Below are positions 45,501-58,200 of a stretch of 64,000 nucleotides of DNA, one piece after another. Below the pieces are notes generated by a model. The model searched no databases and was not told where the DNA came from. It was given only the letters and a program-made list of their open reading frames with translations. The stretch lies in contig NC_092651.1 of assembly GCF_032118995.1 (NCBI RefSeq), positions 8,891,285-8,955,284 of the forward strand, in the 5' to 3' direction. Source of the stretch: Asterias amurensis (Eukaryota; Echinodermata; Asteroidea; Forcipulatida; Asteriidae). Numbering within the stretch: position 1 is the stretch's first letter; every line of letters starts with the position of its first letter. A program made the translations under genes and the position numbers.

Positions 45501-48500
45501 GCACAAGCTGCCAATTTGTGAAGAAAACAGCACAGTATTTTTACAACATTTAGCAACATTATTAAATTGTAATTCACACTACTTTGCGTGAGATTTTATC
45601 ACAATCTACAGCAACATTTTGTTTCAATATTTTATAACTCAACAATAATAAATTGATTTATTTCCCTTCTCTCTAAACATAAAACTGATTGGATATGTTG
45701 TACAAGTTTGCTTCTTGAATTAGCTCAAGAAAATGATTTCCTTCGGAAGCCATCAATATTGACATCAACGAATCTGGAAAGATTTTATTGAAACACGAGT
45801 GTGATTGAACCAGTGATTGTCATTACTGATGAGAATGTCCAGTAAACGTGGTTGACGTAATTGGGAATAAAAATCATAATTTCTAGCAAACTTATTCAGG
45901 AGATTCCCATTATAGATAAAATTTGCATGAATATTATTGTTAATGTGTCTATGTCAAGATTTTGTTTAGTGTTGCATTGATAGCCGTTCCGCATTTGGCC
46001 GACAACAACTGCGGCGTTAACGTCGCAAACGGAATGTGTCAACAGACCATAGTATGAAGGATCCGACACCGGCGGCCATTTTGAAAGAATCCGGCCAAAG
46101 AGGGCGCCTTCAAAGAAATGCCTTCCAGACCGGATATACCGGTTCCAAAGCCAGTTAATCCATGTACATGTATGTGTACATGTACATGTTTGTGTACATG
46201 TACCTCACAGTTCATCACATGCGAATGTACTTCATGGACACCTCATAGGTCAACGCCAGCACAGAAAAATACACTACATGCACCCCTCCTCTCCAATGAA
46301 ACACACCCCTCCTCTCCAATGAAACACCCCCCCCCTCCAATGAATCACCCCTCCCTCACTAAGGGGGTTTAGATCAGTCATACACGTCGACAGAAGGGGG
46401 TCACCTACTTAAAGCGCTGAATGATTTACTACCTCAAACAAGGGGGTCGATGATAGAAATCCCAACCTACGAAATAATACTTGAAAGTAACGAAGGGACG
46501 AGCTTACTCCAATTTCATGCAGCTGTTTAAGCAGAAAATATTGGGAACATATTGTGTGGCTGTTTTCTAAAACTTTTGAGGCGAAAATAAACAGGATACC
46601 AGGCATAGTTGGTACAGTTAGTAAACGATTTTAGCTGGTTTAACCTTAATCTGATAACTCAAATATTGGATTTGCGTTTTTGTGCTTAGCGGCAGCTCTA
46701 TGAGATATGCTTTATTTTATTTTATGTGAACCATAGCAGTTGGGAATAATTCAAGTATCTTATACCCAAGTACAAAATAATTAACAACTCATGTGAATAG
46801 CATTCATCAACTAGGAAACACATGGCTACAGTACAAGTACAAACTATGGAAATTGTTGATCGATTTGGTTGGCCGAGTTCTCAAGACAAAATAAACCGAA
46901 CGAGGTTTTCATTTTGAATGATGAAGGCACACGGTTTAATCAGGCTATGTTTCGATTAGGCACATCGAAACTTCTTATAAAAACGGATTTCTAATGACAT
47001 TTTCATTTAATGCATTGACACGATTAAAAATGTTTCGCACAGCAAAATTCTTCAGTACATGAGGTATTAGTATACAAGAGCTCAAAGAATAAATTAGCAA
47101 CCGTGAGCATTTACTCTGAATCAATTGCCCTATCTAGATGATAGATCAAAAGTCGGATCAAAAGTTGCTGTGCACAAAGCGTACACAGCCAAATAAAGCC
47201 CCCTTAACAACTTTTGTTCGAAAAAGCGGACAACCGTTACAATAATATTTGTAACTTTAACTGGGAGAAAAAACCACCCCTTTTAACACGGGTGACCTTT
47301 AAGTTCCCCTTACTCCTTTCTTCAATTCTAACAGCAGGTCATTAACCCATCATAAGCTTCCGTTTGAACCTTTAAAACTACATCAGAGACGGATGCAGTC
47401 CTGCCTACATACCGCAGGGGAAATACTGTTTTTGACTTGGCCATTAGACTAAGAACAAAATGTTGGCTAAGAAAGACACACAACCTGATGCCAACTGTTT
47501 GAAACTTAAAGATCTTGTTGAACCATACGATCTTCAAAACTAAGGTTTCAGATAATCTTCAATTTTGACCCTCGCCTTTGGGCCGACATCTGATCTTCAC
47601 AGCCTAACTGAAACTGTGTCTTGAATAGTTATACGGTCCAAGTGACAACAAACGTTTTTAAAAAGGGAGAACATTTGCGACCAAATAAGATTCCCTGTGT
47701 TAACGGACTACCCCTATAGGGGTATATTAGGGTGTAATTCCCGAGATGAGTTTGCACCCTTGTTTGGGCCATACTACAGATTACAGCACGTTGTACTATG
47801 GCCCATTGTGGACTGGTTCAACACAAGCCCACATTAGGGTTGTATACACTATCATGGTGCAAAAAATATATCTCTTTCTGAAACACACAACGTGACTGTT
47901 ACAACTTAATGCATAACTGCTAAATCATTCTGTACCATAAATAAAAGAGAAACTGCAAATCAAAACCGAACTACAAAAGGCAACACAAAGTTCAAACAAA
48001 ACAACACATTCTTACTACTCCATGCTACAGCGAAGTATAAAGAAAGTTACTCGGGTCATTAGAATGCAGCAAGAGGGCGCCGTTTAGGCCATTTGATCAA
48101 CCTCAAACTTTAACGGTACAACTGCCAGGACAACACCTGATCAAAATCAGAAAAAACAGTTTGCTTCGTCTTTGGTACTACAAGAGACGCCTTAGAAGTA
48201 AATCTCTTTCGACGCCATTTTAAAAGTTAAGGCAGCAGTGGCTGAGTTTATATTCTCTGTTACCATTTTGAAGATATTCTACCGTTCTCTCTCGTAAACT
48301 ATAGACCATGTAAACATTAGTTTACAAAAAGAGTGACGTTGTACATTCCATGGCGTTTCCTAGCAGGCAAGATACTACATGTGTTGGGGATATCACATTG
48401 TTGTATCATAATTTCCACAGAAATCCATAAGTTATTAAAATCACAACTGTGCAACAGATAATCGATGTGCCCGCTTTCTTTATATAAAATGTTGATACTT

Positions 48501-49064
48501 TTACAGTGCACTCTCCTTAAATGAAAGATTTGAAAGTTTTCTTCCATTGTGTGTGTTTACAAAATCGTGCCTGCAGGAATTCCTGGCTCTAAGACTGTGA
48601 CGTCACATGTTACACGGTCAGTTTCCGGAGACTCAATTCAATCGTCCAAGTTCAGCACTTGTTGCCGGCGAAGGGATTGCTCAATCATAATCCACACGAC
48701 GCCATTATTTTAAGTCACCAGAGGATTAAGGCTCCATGTGGATTAACCCCACAGCTGACACAGAAGTGACCCGTCAACCGTTGCTACAAGCCCCGGTGCT
48801 TCCACGTCGGCTTCACGGTCAATTCCAAACAACTTCCCGGGACCAGAAGGGCCTTCCTTGTTGTTCCGCATGAATGGATTGGGCAGACCTGGAATATACA
48901 CACAGGCCACTCAGGTCATAGCCTATGTTGCCCCTGGTCTTGGCCTTGATGTCCCTTAAAAAGTTTCCCATTGACTTTAAGATTTTCCAATGGAAGTGCC
49001 TTTCGCAAAGTGAAATGGCCTTGCCCTTTCAATTGTGGAATTCAAGGCCCGAAAGGATGCCTCG
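42518..49064. other. Gene-poor stretch right of the duplication
   Basis: No gene could be supported. Contents: a diverged AATTTCA/TTAGCA MITE at about 43870-44058 and another at about 46508-46710; a GC-richer part at 44100-44880 in which GCCGCTGGGGCCGAG occurs twice (about 44561 and 44801); and TGTACATG-rich DNA at 46161-46203 followed by CCTCTCCAATGAAACACC-like short repeats (46280-46365). 48326-48620 resembles 54188-54482. Isolated splice-like signals (44926, 45319, 43047 minus) do not assemble into a gene. Confidence 0.35.
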
Positions 49065-49964
49065 CTATGAGTGATCGCTTCCTCTAGGTATCACATCATT
49101 ATCAATCTCGTTACCAATGAGGTCCTCCTCCTCAAACTCGTTCTCAGGTTGATTATGTTTTAAGTAGTACTGCTTCGGAGGCGCATAGCCAAACGTAATG
49201 AAGTCCAATATGAACTTGTCCACGAACTGTTGAATGTACACGGGGTCGACGTCCTTGATGAGGTTCTGCATCTTCTCCTCGGTTGTCGGGTTGTACCAGT
49301 CCTGCCGACGCGGGAAGTACGCTCCGGTGTCCCCCTTGATCTTGTCCAGCACAAAGTCCGCATCTGCGTTCAGCTGCTCAAAGGAGCCCACAAAGTCATA
49401 CTGCATGGCACATGGATGGCATAGTAGATGCATGGGCTTCCAATGCTGGTCCATGGTCCTAGTCCGGGAATCAATAACAAATCTTATAAACTCCTCTAAG
49501 GTAATATTGTTGCTTTTCCCATCCCATTCCCCCCTGTAGCGGTGTATAATTCTAGGAGCGTATCTGTCTTTGTATTGGCTGAGCGCCACCTCCCCAAATT
49601 TGTTCCTGTACGCCGATAACAGTCTCTCCATTGGATTACGGACGAACATGAATTTGTAGTAATTCTTAATTCTATAGTTGATCTCCTTCTCGGAAAAGCT
49701 GTCCAAAAACACCAGTCCGTTCTTGTGGTCCATCTTCAGCCTGGTACCAATGTCGTCGATGGTACCCTGCATGAACTTGATGACGCGCTTCCAGTTAGAG
49801 CACGCCACCTTCGGCACGTAGCAGTAAAGGAACTTGCGTTTGTCGTCCACAATGATCTGACGCGCCAGTAGGTCCCGCTGGCTGCGGTCCAGCATGCTCA
49901 CGTCGTTCACTTCCTCGGCACGGCATATGGACTGCAAGGTGTGATTCCGAATGGACCTGGTGAT
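49065..49964 (-). CDS. Sulfotransferase exon 2 (catalytic)
   Basis: Starts after a textbook acceptor (TTTGTTTTCCAG) at ATC 49964, runs 299 codons and stops at TGA 49065-49067. The frame extends upstream of the first leucine codon to the acceptor, adding ITRSIRNHT, which contains an N-glycosylation site. Confidence 0.9.
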   Translation of the reverse strand: MTRSIRNHTLQSICRAEEVNDVSMLDRSQRDLLARQIIVDDKRKFLYCYVPKVACSNWKRVIKFMQGTIDDIGTRLKMDHKNGLVFLDSFSEKEINYRIKNYYKFMFVRNPMERLLSAYRNKFGEVALSQYKDRYAPRIIHRYRGEWDGKSNNITLEEFIRFVIDSRTRTMDQHWKPMHLLCHPCAMQYDFVGSFEQLNADADFVLDKIKGDTGAYFPRRQDWYNPTTEEKMQNLIKDVDPVYIQQFVDKFILDFITFGYAPPKQYYLKHNQPENEFEEEDLIGNEIDNDVIPRGSDHS

Positions 49965-52254
49965 CTGGAAAACAAAGTTTCAAATACAAAGTGAAAATTA
50001 ATGTTGAAACCATAAACCTATGTGGGACTGGGGGCACCGGTTATTGCTTCTTTCATACAAACCAAGTACCAATCACCAGGTACCAATAACTAAGTACCAA
50101 TCAGCACACACAAAGTACCAGGCACCAATCACCATGTACCAATCACAAGGTACCAATCACCATCTACCAATCATCAGGTACCAATCACCAGGTGCCAAGT
50201 ACAAAATAACAGGTACCAAATACCAGGTAAAGAGTACCAGGTACAGAGTACCAGGTACCAATCACCAGGTACCAATCATCAAGTACCAACCACCAGATAC
50301 CAATCACCAGGTACCAATCACCAGGTACCAAGTACAAAACAACAAGTACCAAATACCAGGTAAAGAGTACCAGGTACAGAGTACCAGGTACCAATTACCA
50401 GGTACCAATCATCAGGTACCAACCACCATGTACCAACCACCAGGTACCAATCACCGTGTACCAATCAACAGGTACCAACAAGTCACCCTGTACCAAGTGC
50501 AAAGTACCCAGCACGAAAATATCAAGTAGAAGGTTGCCTTAATGGTGAAACAACTTTTGTACCTAAAATAGCTCCACAAATGCGATCTCCGTTCCCACAT
50601 GCAAAAACTTCCGACCCAATAACTTGTTCTAATGATAAGAATGTTAACGTTAACGTGTAGATAGCCCCTTCCTGCTTATTTTCCTTCCCCCAAGGCCACA
50701 TCTCACGCCATGTGATTGCAATATCACCCCCTCCCTCACCCCAACCATACCAATCTTATAGAGAAGACAACTGTGTGCGTTAATTTAATAAAACTGTCCG
50801 GAAATCCAGGGCGGTCTCCGTCTTTGATGAGGCTGGCAACAGTTTTGCTTTATAATGACGTCGTTATAAAGGTATATTGTACACTATGAGTATTGTACAT
50901 GTACATCATATTCAGTGTGTTGGCAAAGGCACGGCTACTGATGTGATTACTCTCTTTGAATCAAGATAATGTACGTCAATTGTGAATGTTTAAAAACAAA
51001 CATCTGCTCTTGATATCCATTTATTCTATTAAACTGCCTATAGATATGGTAAACCTTCAATATGTTGCAAAACTTCTGCTGCTGATTAGCTTCCTTTTGT
51101 GAGTGAAGGAATGAAAATCCTTGTTCATTTATGAGAAGCAATAAGGTAATAACAATAATATGGATTAATAACGCGCACTTTTCCCAGAAAACCGGTGAAG
51201 GCGTGTACACAAAATGAAAACATGATAGGTACAGTAAAGCATTCCTATTGTTGTAAGCTGTTGTTGTGAAAGTGCTTTATATTATACTTTCGACAAAGCT
51301 CATGTAATTCTAATCGAGTAAGTTTGTATTGCCATCAATTTCAAAACTAACTATCAGACGTATAGGTGCCTAGGGCCTACATTCCCTGTCGGGGAACACG
51401 CTCCGTCATCGTTAGTCATGTTGGCAAAGTTACAACCCATTCCCATCGACTAAAGAGTTTGTTTGGTTGCTGCATGGCTACAGTCACTCACTGGTTTGAA
51501 TCAAGATGAGGTACGCCAAACAAACAAAACAGGTACTTCAGACGGAATGAGTTTTATGTACAGTTAGTGCCACATTAACCAGTATGTTCTATTTTCAATT
51601 TGTGAAGGTCTTTCAACGCATTACTCCATGAAGGAAGCAAAAGACTGCGATAGACACCATTGCTCCAAATCGTCTAGAAAACTTGTCCAAGGTCTTCTAG
51701 ATCAGACAGTTGTACTGTATTACTAATATCGGTCTTAACAGGAAGTCTCGATGAGGAAACGAACGTCTCGAGGGTCTTCAAGATTGCGAAGGCCAGACCC
51801 CCCCTCCCTAAACCACACAATTCAGAGTTTATTGCTGTCTCCATCTACACGTTATAATCACATGTGCATACAGCTGGCTCTCACAGGGAGGGGTAGGGTA
51901 GTTCTCGGATGAGGCCGTTGACCTATTTCCATGGGTTGTTTTCGCTCTCCGAAATGGACTGGAACTAACATAGGACTGATTCGTTTTTGAAAGGGCAAGG
52001 GTATCAAGGCCATTTATCCTTATTAAAGGGCACCCTATGATGAGAAAAATGTAATTCTTCTTAAGAATATCAAGGGCACCAAGGCAATGGCCAAGGGGCA
52101 TGGAGGTAATCGCCGTCGTTGCCTCCTTGAAGTATCAGTCAGTCATTGTTAGGTTGGTACAAATAATCGTTCAACTGGATTGTGCACGTGTTTCAATTTT
52201 TTTTAAACACATGAGACTGCTTATTTTGATGAAAGTTACAACAAAGTACACCAA

Positions 52255-52292
<38 letters not shown>

Positions 52293-55200
52293 GTCACGGC
52301 GCCGCAAGCCAACTCATATTTTTCAGCCTATCTCGCTTTGGGTAATGACGCCTAACATTGTTATCAGCTAGCCATACTTGACCATCCTATCTGAAAATCA
52401 ACGCATTAGGGGTTGTCAAAAGTTCAAACATTTTCAGAGGCACTGCCTATACAGATAAAGCTACTTTACAATCCAGTAAACTTGTTTGAGGTATGGCTTA
52501 TATGAAGCTCCCTGATGAAGAGTGTACAATTTTCATCATAGAAAACGTTTGAGTTGGTAGTTTGAAAATGAAGTCCTTGACAACTTCAATTGACCTGCAT
52601 AATTGATACCCATTGCACGCTGAGACATTCATCATCATCATGCTCATGAGTGACTTAGTCCCTGACAAAAACTCCGAAGCTTTTCCCTGGCTGGGGAAAT
52701 CTCTCACCCTACACCTATGACAGGGCGACACAGTTCCATTAAGGGTCAAACATTCACGCAAAGGCATTGCGTGAATCACTACGGTAACCATACAAATGAA
52801 ACAATTTTAGTTCAAGATAAATGACAAGACTACAGGCTTCGTTCGCAGTACAAATTGTACTGAGAAATATTAATTCTTGAAAAACACCATTGGCTTCCAA
52901 ACAGTTCCTTATTTCAGTTGCCCCAAATCAAAATAGCTACACTCTTCATGGACAAAAAAGTGCAGGTCAAAAAATGCACTAAGTAAAAAGCATACAAAGC
53001 CACTTGGAATTCCTATATCGATGGATTAACACACATTTTTTTAAAAAGGTGAACAACGCATGCTTTTTCAACCCACTGTTTTGTTCAAAAAAGAGTAAAA
53101 TGCCACCATTTCAGTTGAGTGTTTTGGGAATAATAGAAAAGCGAGCGATAACACTATTTATTGTTTTGACTTGTCAGCTGTTTCCGGGGATCTTTACAAG
53201 CTTTTGACATTTTACGTTCAAGAAAAATAAATCATACTTGAGACTGGTGTACTGCTTGTGTTCATTTTGAAATCAGATTTCCTCTGGAAAAAAAATACAA
53301 CAAAAGCCAAAAAAGACCTGAGGGCACTGTTTTGGGTCTTTTCTTAAGTTGGGTATAAATCATAGGCGATGAAACGTCCAACTGATAAACGATGCAATTT
53401 AGATTGAATGAAATGGACAATGAAGAAAAGAAATGCCTTCGCTAGAACCGGCATGCCTTGGGGAAAAAGCTCGACACTACAGTTCAATCCAATCGCGAGT
53501 TTTGTTAAGGAATTCAATTATTTCAAACTGACAGTTTATATGGTGTTGGCGTCTTTCGTGAAAACGATGCGCAACGGTTTTTAATAATATACCGGTCAGT
53601 TGTCGATTGTCAGTCACTGTTTACTTAAAACGTGATAAGATTGATCGTCGATGTTATGTTCGATCAAAAAGAAAAAGTATTATCAAAACTGGTGCTTAAA
53701 GGCAGTGGACACTATTGGTAATTGTCAAAGACCAGTCTTCTCACTTGTTGTATCTCAACATATGCATAAAATAACAAACCTGTGAAAATTTGAGCTCAAT
53801 CGGTCATCGAACGTCCAAGATAATAATGAAAGAAAAAATACCCTTGTCACACGAAGTTGTGTGCGTTTAGATGGTTGATTTCGAGACCTCAAGTTCTAAA
53901 CTTGAGGTCTCGACATCAAATTCGTGGAAAATTACTTCTCTCTCGAAAACTACGTCACTTCAGAGGGAGCTGTTTCTCACAATGTTTTATACCACCAACC
54001 TCTCCTCATTACTAGTCACCAAGAAAGGTTTTATGCTAATAATTACTTTGAGTGATTTCCAATAGTGTCCATTGCCTTTAACAATACGGCCGTTTTGGAT
54101 CATTGAGAAAAGATAGCACAGAATAAAATCAAACAATGCAACCCCACAGTTGTGTAGGCCTATACACATGATATACAAATCTTTGTGTATAAAAAGAGCG
54201 ACCTTGTGCATTCCAGGCAAAACAGTAAACTTGTCATATTTATGGTAAATTTTAGTGTCTGTCATATATAAATTCAACTTAAATTCAAGAGTTGTAAACA
54301 ATGCGACAGGACAGGCTCTGAAGCTCATTTTTCATTTAAGAAGTCGATAAAAAAGAACAGTGAAATATCCATACATAGAATCGATGTATTTTTCCATTGG
54401 GCTGTGTACAAATTGTGCCTGCAGGATTGTCAAGCCTCTGCAACTCTTTGGTAAACGTGATGTCACAGATCACATGGTCTATATAAATGAACATGCACAT
54501 GATGGATTACGTAACTTAACATCTAGTCGAAAATACATTTGTACATAACGACATTACTTAGAAGTGAAATGTTTTCACAAAAACCATCAAAGACTGATGT
54601 GGGTTTATAATCAATAATGTGTGTTGCCCATGATTTTAAGAGTGATTACCAGACGTATACCTCCCCTTAAACTGGTACACCTAACTACCCACTCCCTTCG
54701 AATAAGGTTGTATAGCCGAGTATATTGATGTAACACACTCTATGCCAAGTCCATAACAACAAATGTATCTTACTAAAAGTTCATTGAAAAATATAGACCT
54801 ATCACTGATACTAATAAGCATGCGGCATGTTAATTACATGTTATTACGATTATCCAGACATCTTGCATGCCATTATAGTCGGCAAATTTCTCATTCTAAA
54901 ATGTTAAAGCATCTAAATAAAACCAGACAAAGATGGCAGGAATTCGTGGCCTTGTGTGTGATGGGTGACGTCAATCAATTCGTGATGCTGTTCCTTTAAA
55001 AAGTTTTCCTCTTTCACTTTGATCTGGACTGGGATCAACTTAATTAATGTTTCAGACAGTTTGGGAAAACGTTATTATGCAAACCCTTGACTATTCCCCT
55101 GTTTTATCCGGACAAGATAACCTGATCTATGCATGCTCTACGGGACACGGTGCACGACCATATACTTCAGCCATCGGGAATATCAACACGCATCTTAAAG

Positions 55201-58200
55201 GCACTGGACACTATTGGTAATTGCCAAAGACCAGTGCTCTCACTTAGTGTTTCTCAACTTCAGAGGGAGCCGTTTTCTCAAAACGTTTTATACTATCAAC
55301 CTCTCCCTGTTCCTTGTAACCAAATAAGTTTTTGTGCTAATAATTATTTTGAGTAATTACCAAAAGTGTCCACTGCCTGTAAGTATTATATAATACAAAC
55401 AGATTTGTGTAACCTGTGCATGTTTTGTAAACTTCACAAACTTAAAGCACTCAGTTGCTGAATGCCTTACGACAATTAAGCTAATTAGCCTCAATTTGTC
55501 AAGCTCTCCGTGAAAGGATTGGGCCTTATGGGTTCTTAAGGGGGGGGGCGTCCTGATTAGTCTCCATAATTGATCATTACTTGATTATTGATTATTGGTT
55601 CTGAATGGTTTACAATCTAAAGCTTCAAATCCTTCCCACGCACACTGTACATGGCGTTATACTACAAACCTCACTCGAGTTGAGATCTATGTATCTCATT
55701 GTCACTATGCAAAATTTCAAAGGATATGTAATGTACAAGGTTGTATCTCAACCACGCAAAGTTTCAAATCCTAGTCATGAACATTGTGTGACTGCAAACC
55801 TTATAATATTGTACCCCACCCTGCAAAATTTCAAAGTTTTACTAATTTTATGTACACGGACGGTGTTATACAGCAAACCAATACTAGAAAGTATCTCATG
55901 CAAAGCTAAAACTCCTACTTGAATCGGCGCCTTTCGAATAAATCTCTCCACATAATCATAATTATGGATCGAAACTGTAAGCACAATTAAAACAACATCT
56001 GCTGTTGTTTTCTAACAAAGAGAACAGCACAAATGGAGGACCCACTTTTCCCCAAACCAACAACAAAATTTACACTGTATGGACAATATTGGTTATTGTC
56101 AAACACCAATCTTCTAACACGAAGTTGTGTGCTTGATTTCGAGCCCTAAAAAGCTATACAGGTCTCAAAATCAAATTCGTGGAAAATTACCCTTTTTTCT
56201 AAAACTACGTTAATTCAGAGGGAACCGTTTCTCACAATGTTTTGTACTATCAACCTTCCCCGTTACTCGTTACCAAGTGAGGTTTTATGCTAAATTACCA
56301 GTGGTGTCCAGTGCCTTTAAAATTGATTGAAGCGTTTTTATGTTACCGACCCTTTCAATCAAAATGGGTTGCAAGAATGCCGATATCAACAATGAAAATA
56401 TGCATTATTTGTTATTCTAGCAACTCCTCAATTCTAACACTAACATACGGCCGACCTCTTACATTTTGGGGTCAAGTTTGGTACAATATCGCTTTTTTAT
56501 CTGCGTAAAGACATAGCTTGAAAGATCAATATGATTTCATATGAAGCGGAAAATATGTAAGCTTTGAGTTGTTTAGTTGGTTTTAGGAACCATTCATGGA
56601 TGTGAACGTATTAGACACGCCAGTGTGACGACACAAATACATGTTTTTCTCCAACGGATGATTGAAGCATAGAGAAACGACCTCTATGATTAAAGTTGCT
56701 CCCTTATTGTCGTAGGTCGTAGGTAAGGCTATACATATTCGTTTTGTTATAGACCTACGGTTTTTACGACTTGTGCAAATTAAGAGACCTAAATTTTGAC
56801 AGATACAGCAACCCGCCAACAGGAGGCAAGCAACACTAGACAAGCAACACTGGGCATTCACGAGAATGAGGACCTTGAGTCAGCGGAAGATAAGAAAATA
56901 AGAGCATACCGTTTACAAAATGAACATTTTTGTAGAGTATCGATTTCAGACCGTACGAGGTTGCAAAGCCACATCGTACCCCCTACAGTATTTTAACGGC
57001 GCCTTGCACTACATTGACGCAGGTCTCTACTCCAGCAGAAGGAGACGCATGATGAATAAGTCTAGTTTTAATTAAAAACATATGAGGGCGCTCGCAGCCC
57101 CACCCCCCCCCCCCCCCCACCACCACCAATGACCAACGCATTGCAAGGGGCCACAAGGTTATCAATATTTACTGCCCTGGGTCCTTTCGCAGACTTGGTT
57201 TTTCCATGAGCTAGGTCCTAGCTCTATGGTTTTCCTTGCTCCGTAGTCGGTCACCTGTAATGATCTAACCCTGGATCTAAGTTACATAACCAATAAGCCG
57301 TTTGTTCAAAATAACTAATAACTAAATTGAAATGTCCGTGAACAGTATGCATCATACAGTAGGGCCTACATACTGCAAATTACATAGGACTCTTCCTCTG
57401 TATACACAGATACAATAAGAAAGTGCAAGACCGCCAGGGCTAATGGTACATTTCTACATTATACATGTACATGCATGACCTTTACAGTACAGATGTTTCA
57501 AATAGGGCCAAATGTCATGGAGGCCTACAGACACTTCGTAAAGTTATAGTTTTTCAGACAGTTCTTCAACCTTTGGGGAAGCAGTTTTTACTTAATAGAA
57601 CTATCAGTCCAACTCCTGTGCAAAATAACACTATTTATGATGTATTATCCACCTTAAATATTGACAAATTTAATACACTTTGCACGTACTGGCTGTGTAG
57701 ATGTTGCAATATTTTAGACCTTATCACTTAAAACAGAACATTTTGTTTTATTGTGAACACGAATACTCAAATACATTACAGTATTAAATTTGAAAATAAT
57801 GACACTGTCTGAATGATTTAGAGCAGGGGTAGCACTCTTAAGCAATTGGTCAATCGAACATATCTTGTAAAGAACGACACTGTTAAGTTTACGCGAGCAA
57901 GGGTTCCACAGGGCTCCATTTAAGGACCTAAATTGTTAAAACCGTCACTGGTGCTCTAAGTTTGCTCAAATGATCTTTTGTACATATAAATCTACCTGTT
58001 ATCCAAGCTAAATCTATTTTCAAAGGATGCCTACTCAATCGTTACAATCGAAATCAAAAGACCTTCAGATCGGATTAAGAATTAGGATCATATCGCTCTC
58101 GACAAATCCCTTCTTGGAACGGATAACCATGGGATAACGCAGACCTCATGATAAACCAACAATACAAACCAACTATTATATTGGTTTAAGCACTGTATTA

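Noticed and set aside
50020..50529. 169-codon frame
   Set aside because: It is translation of the GGTACC minisatellite.
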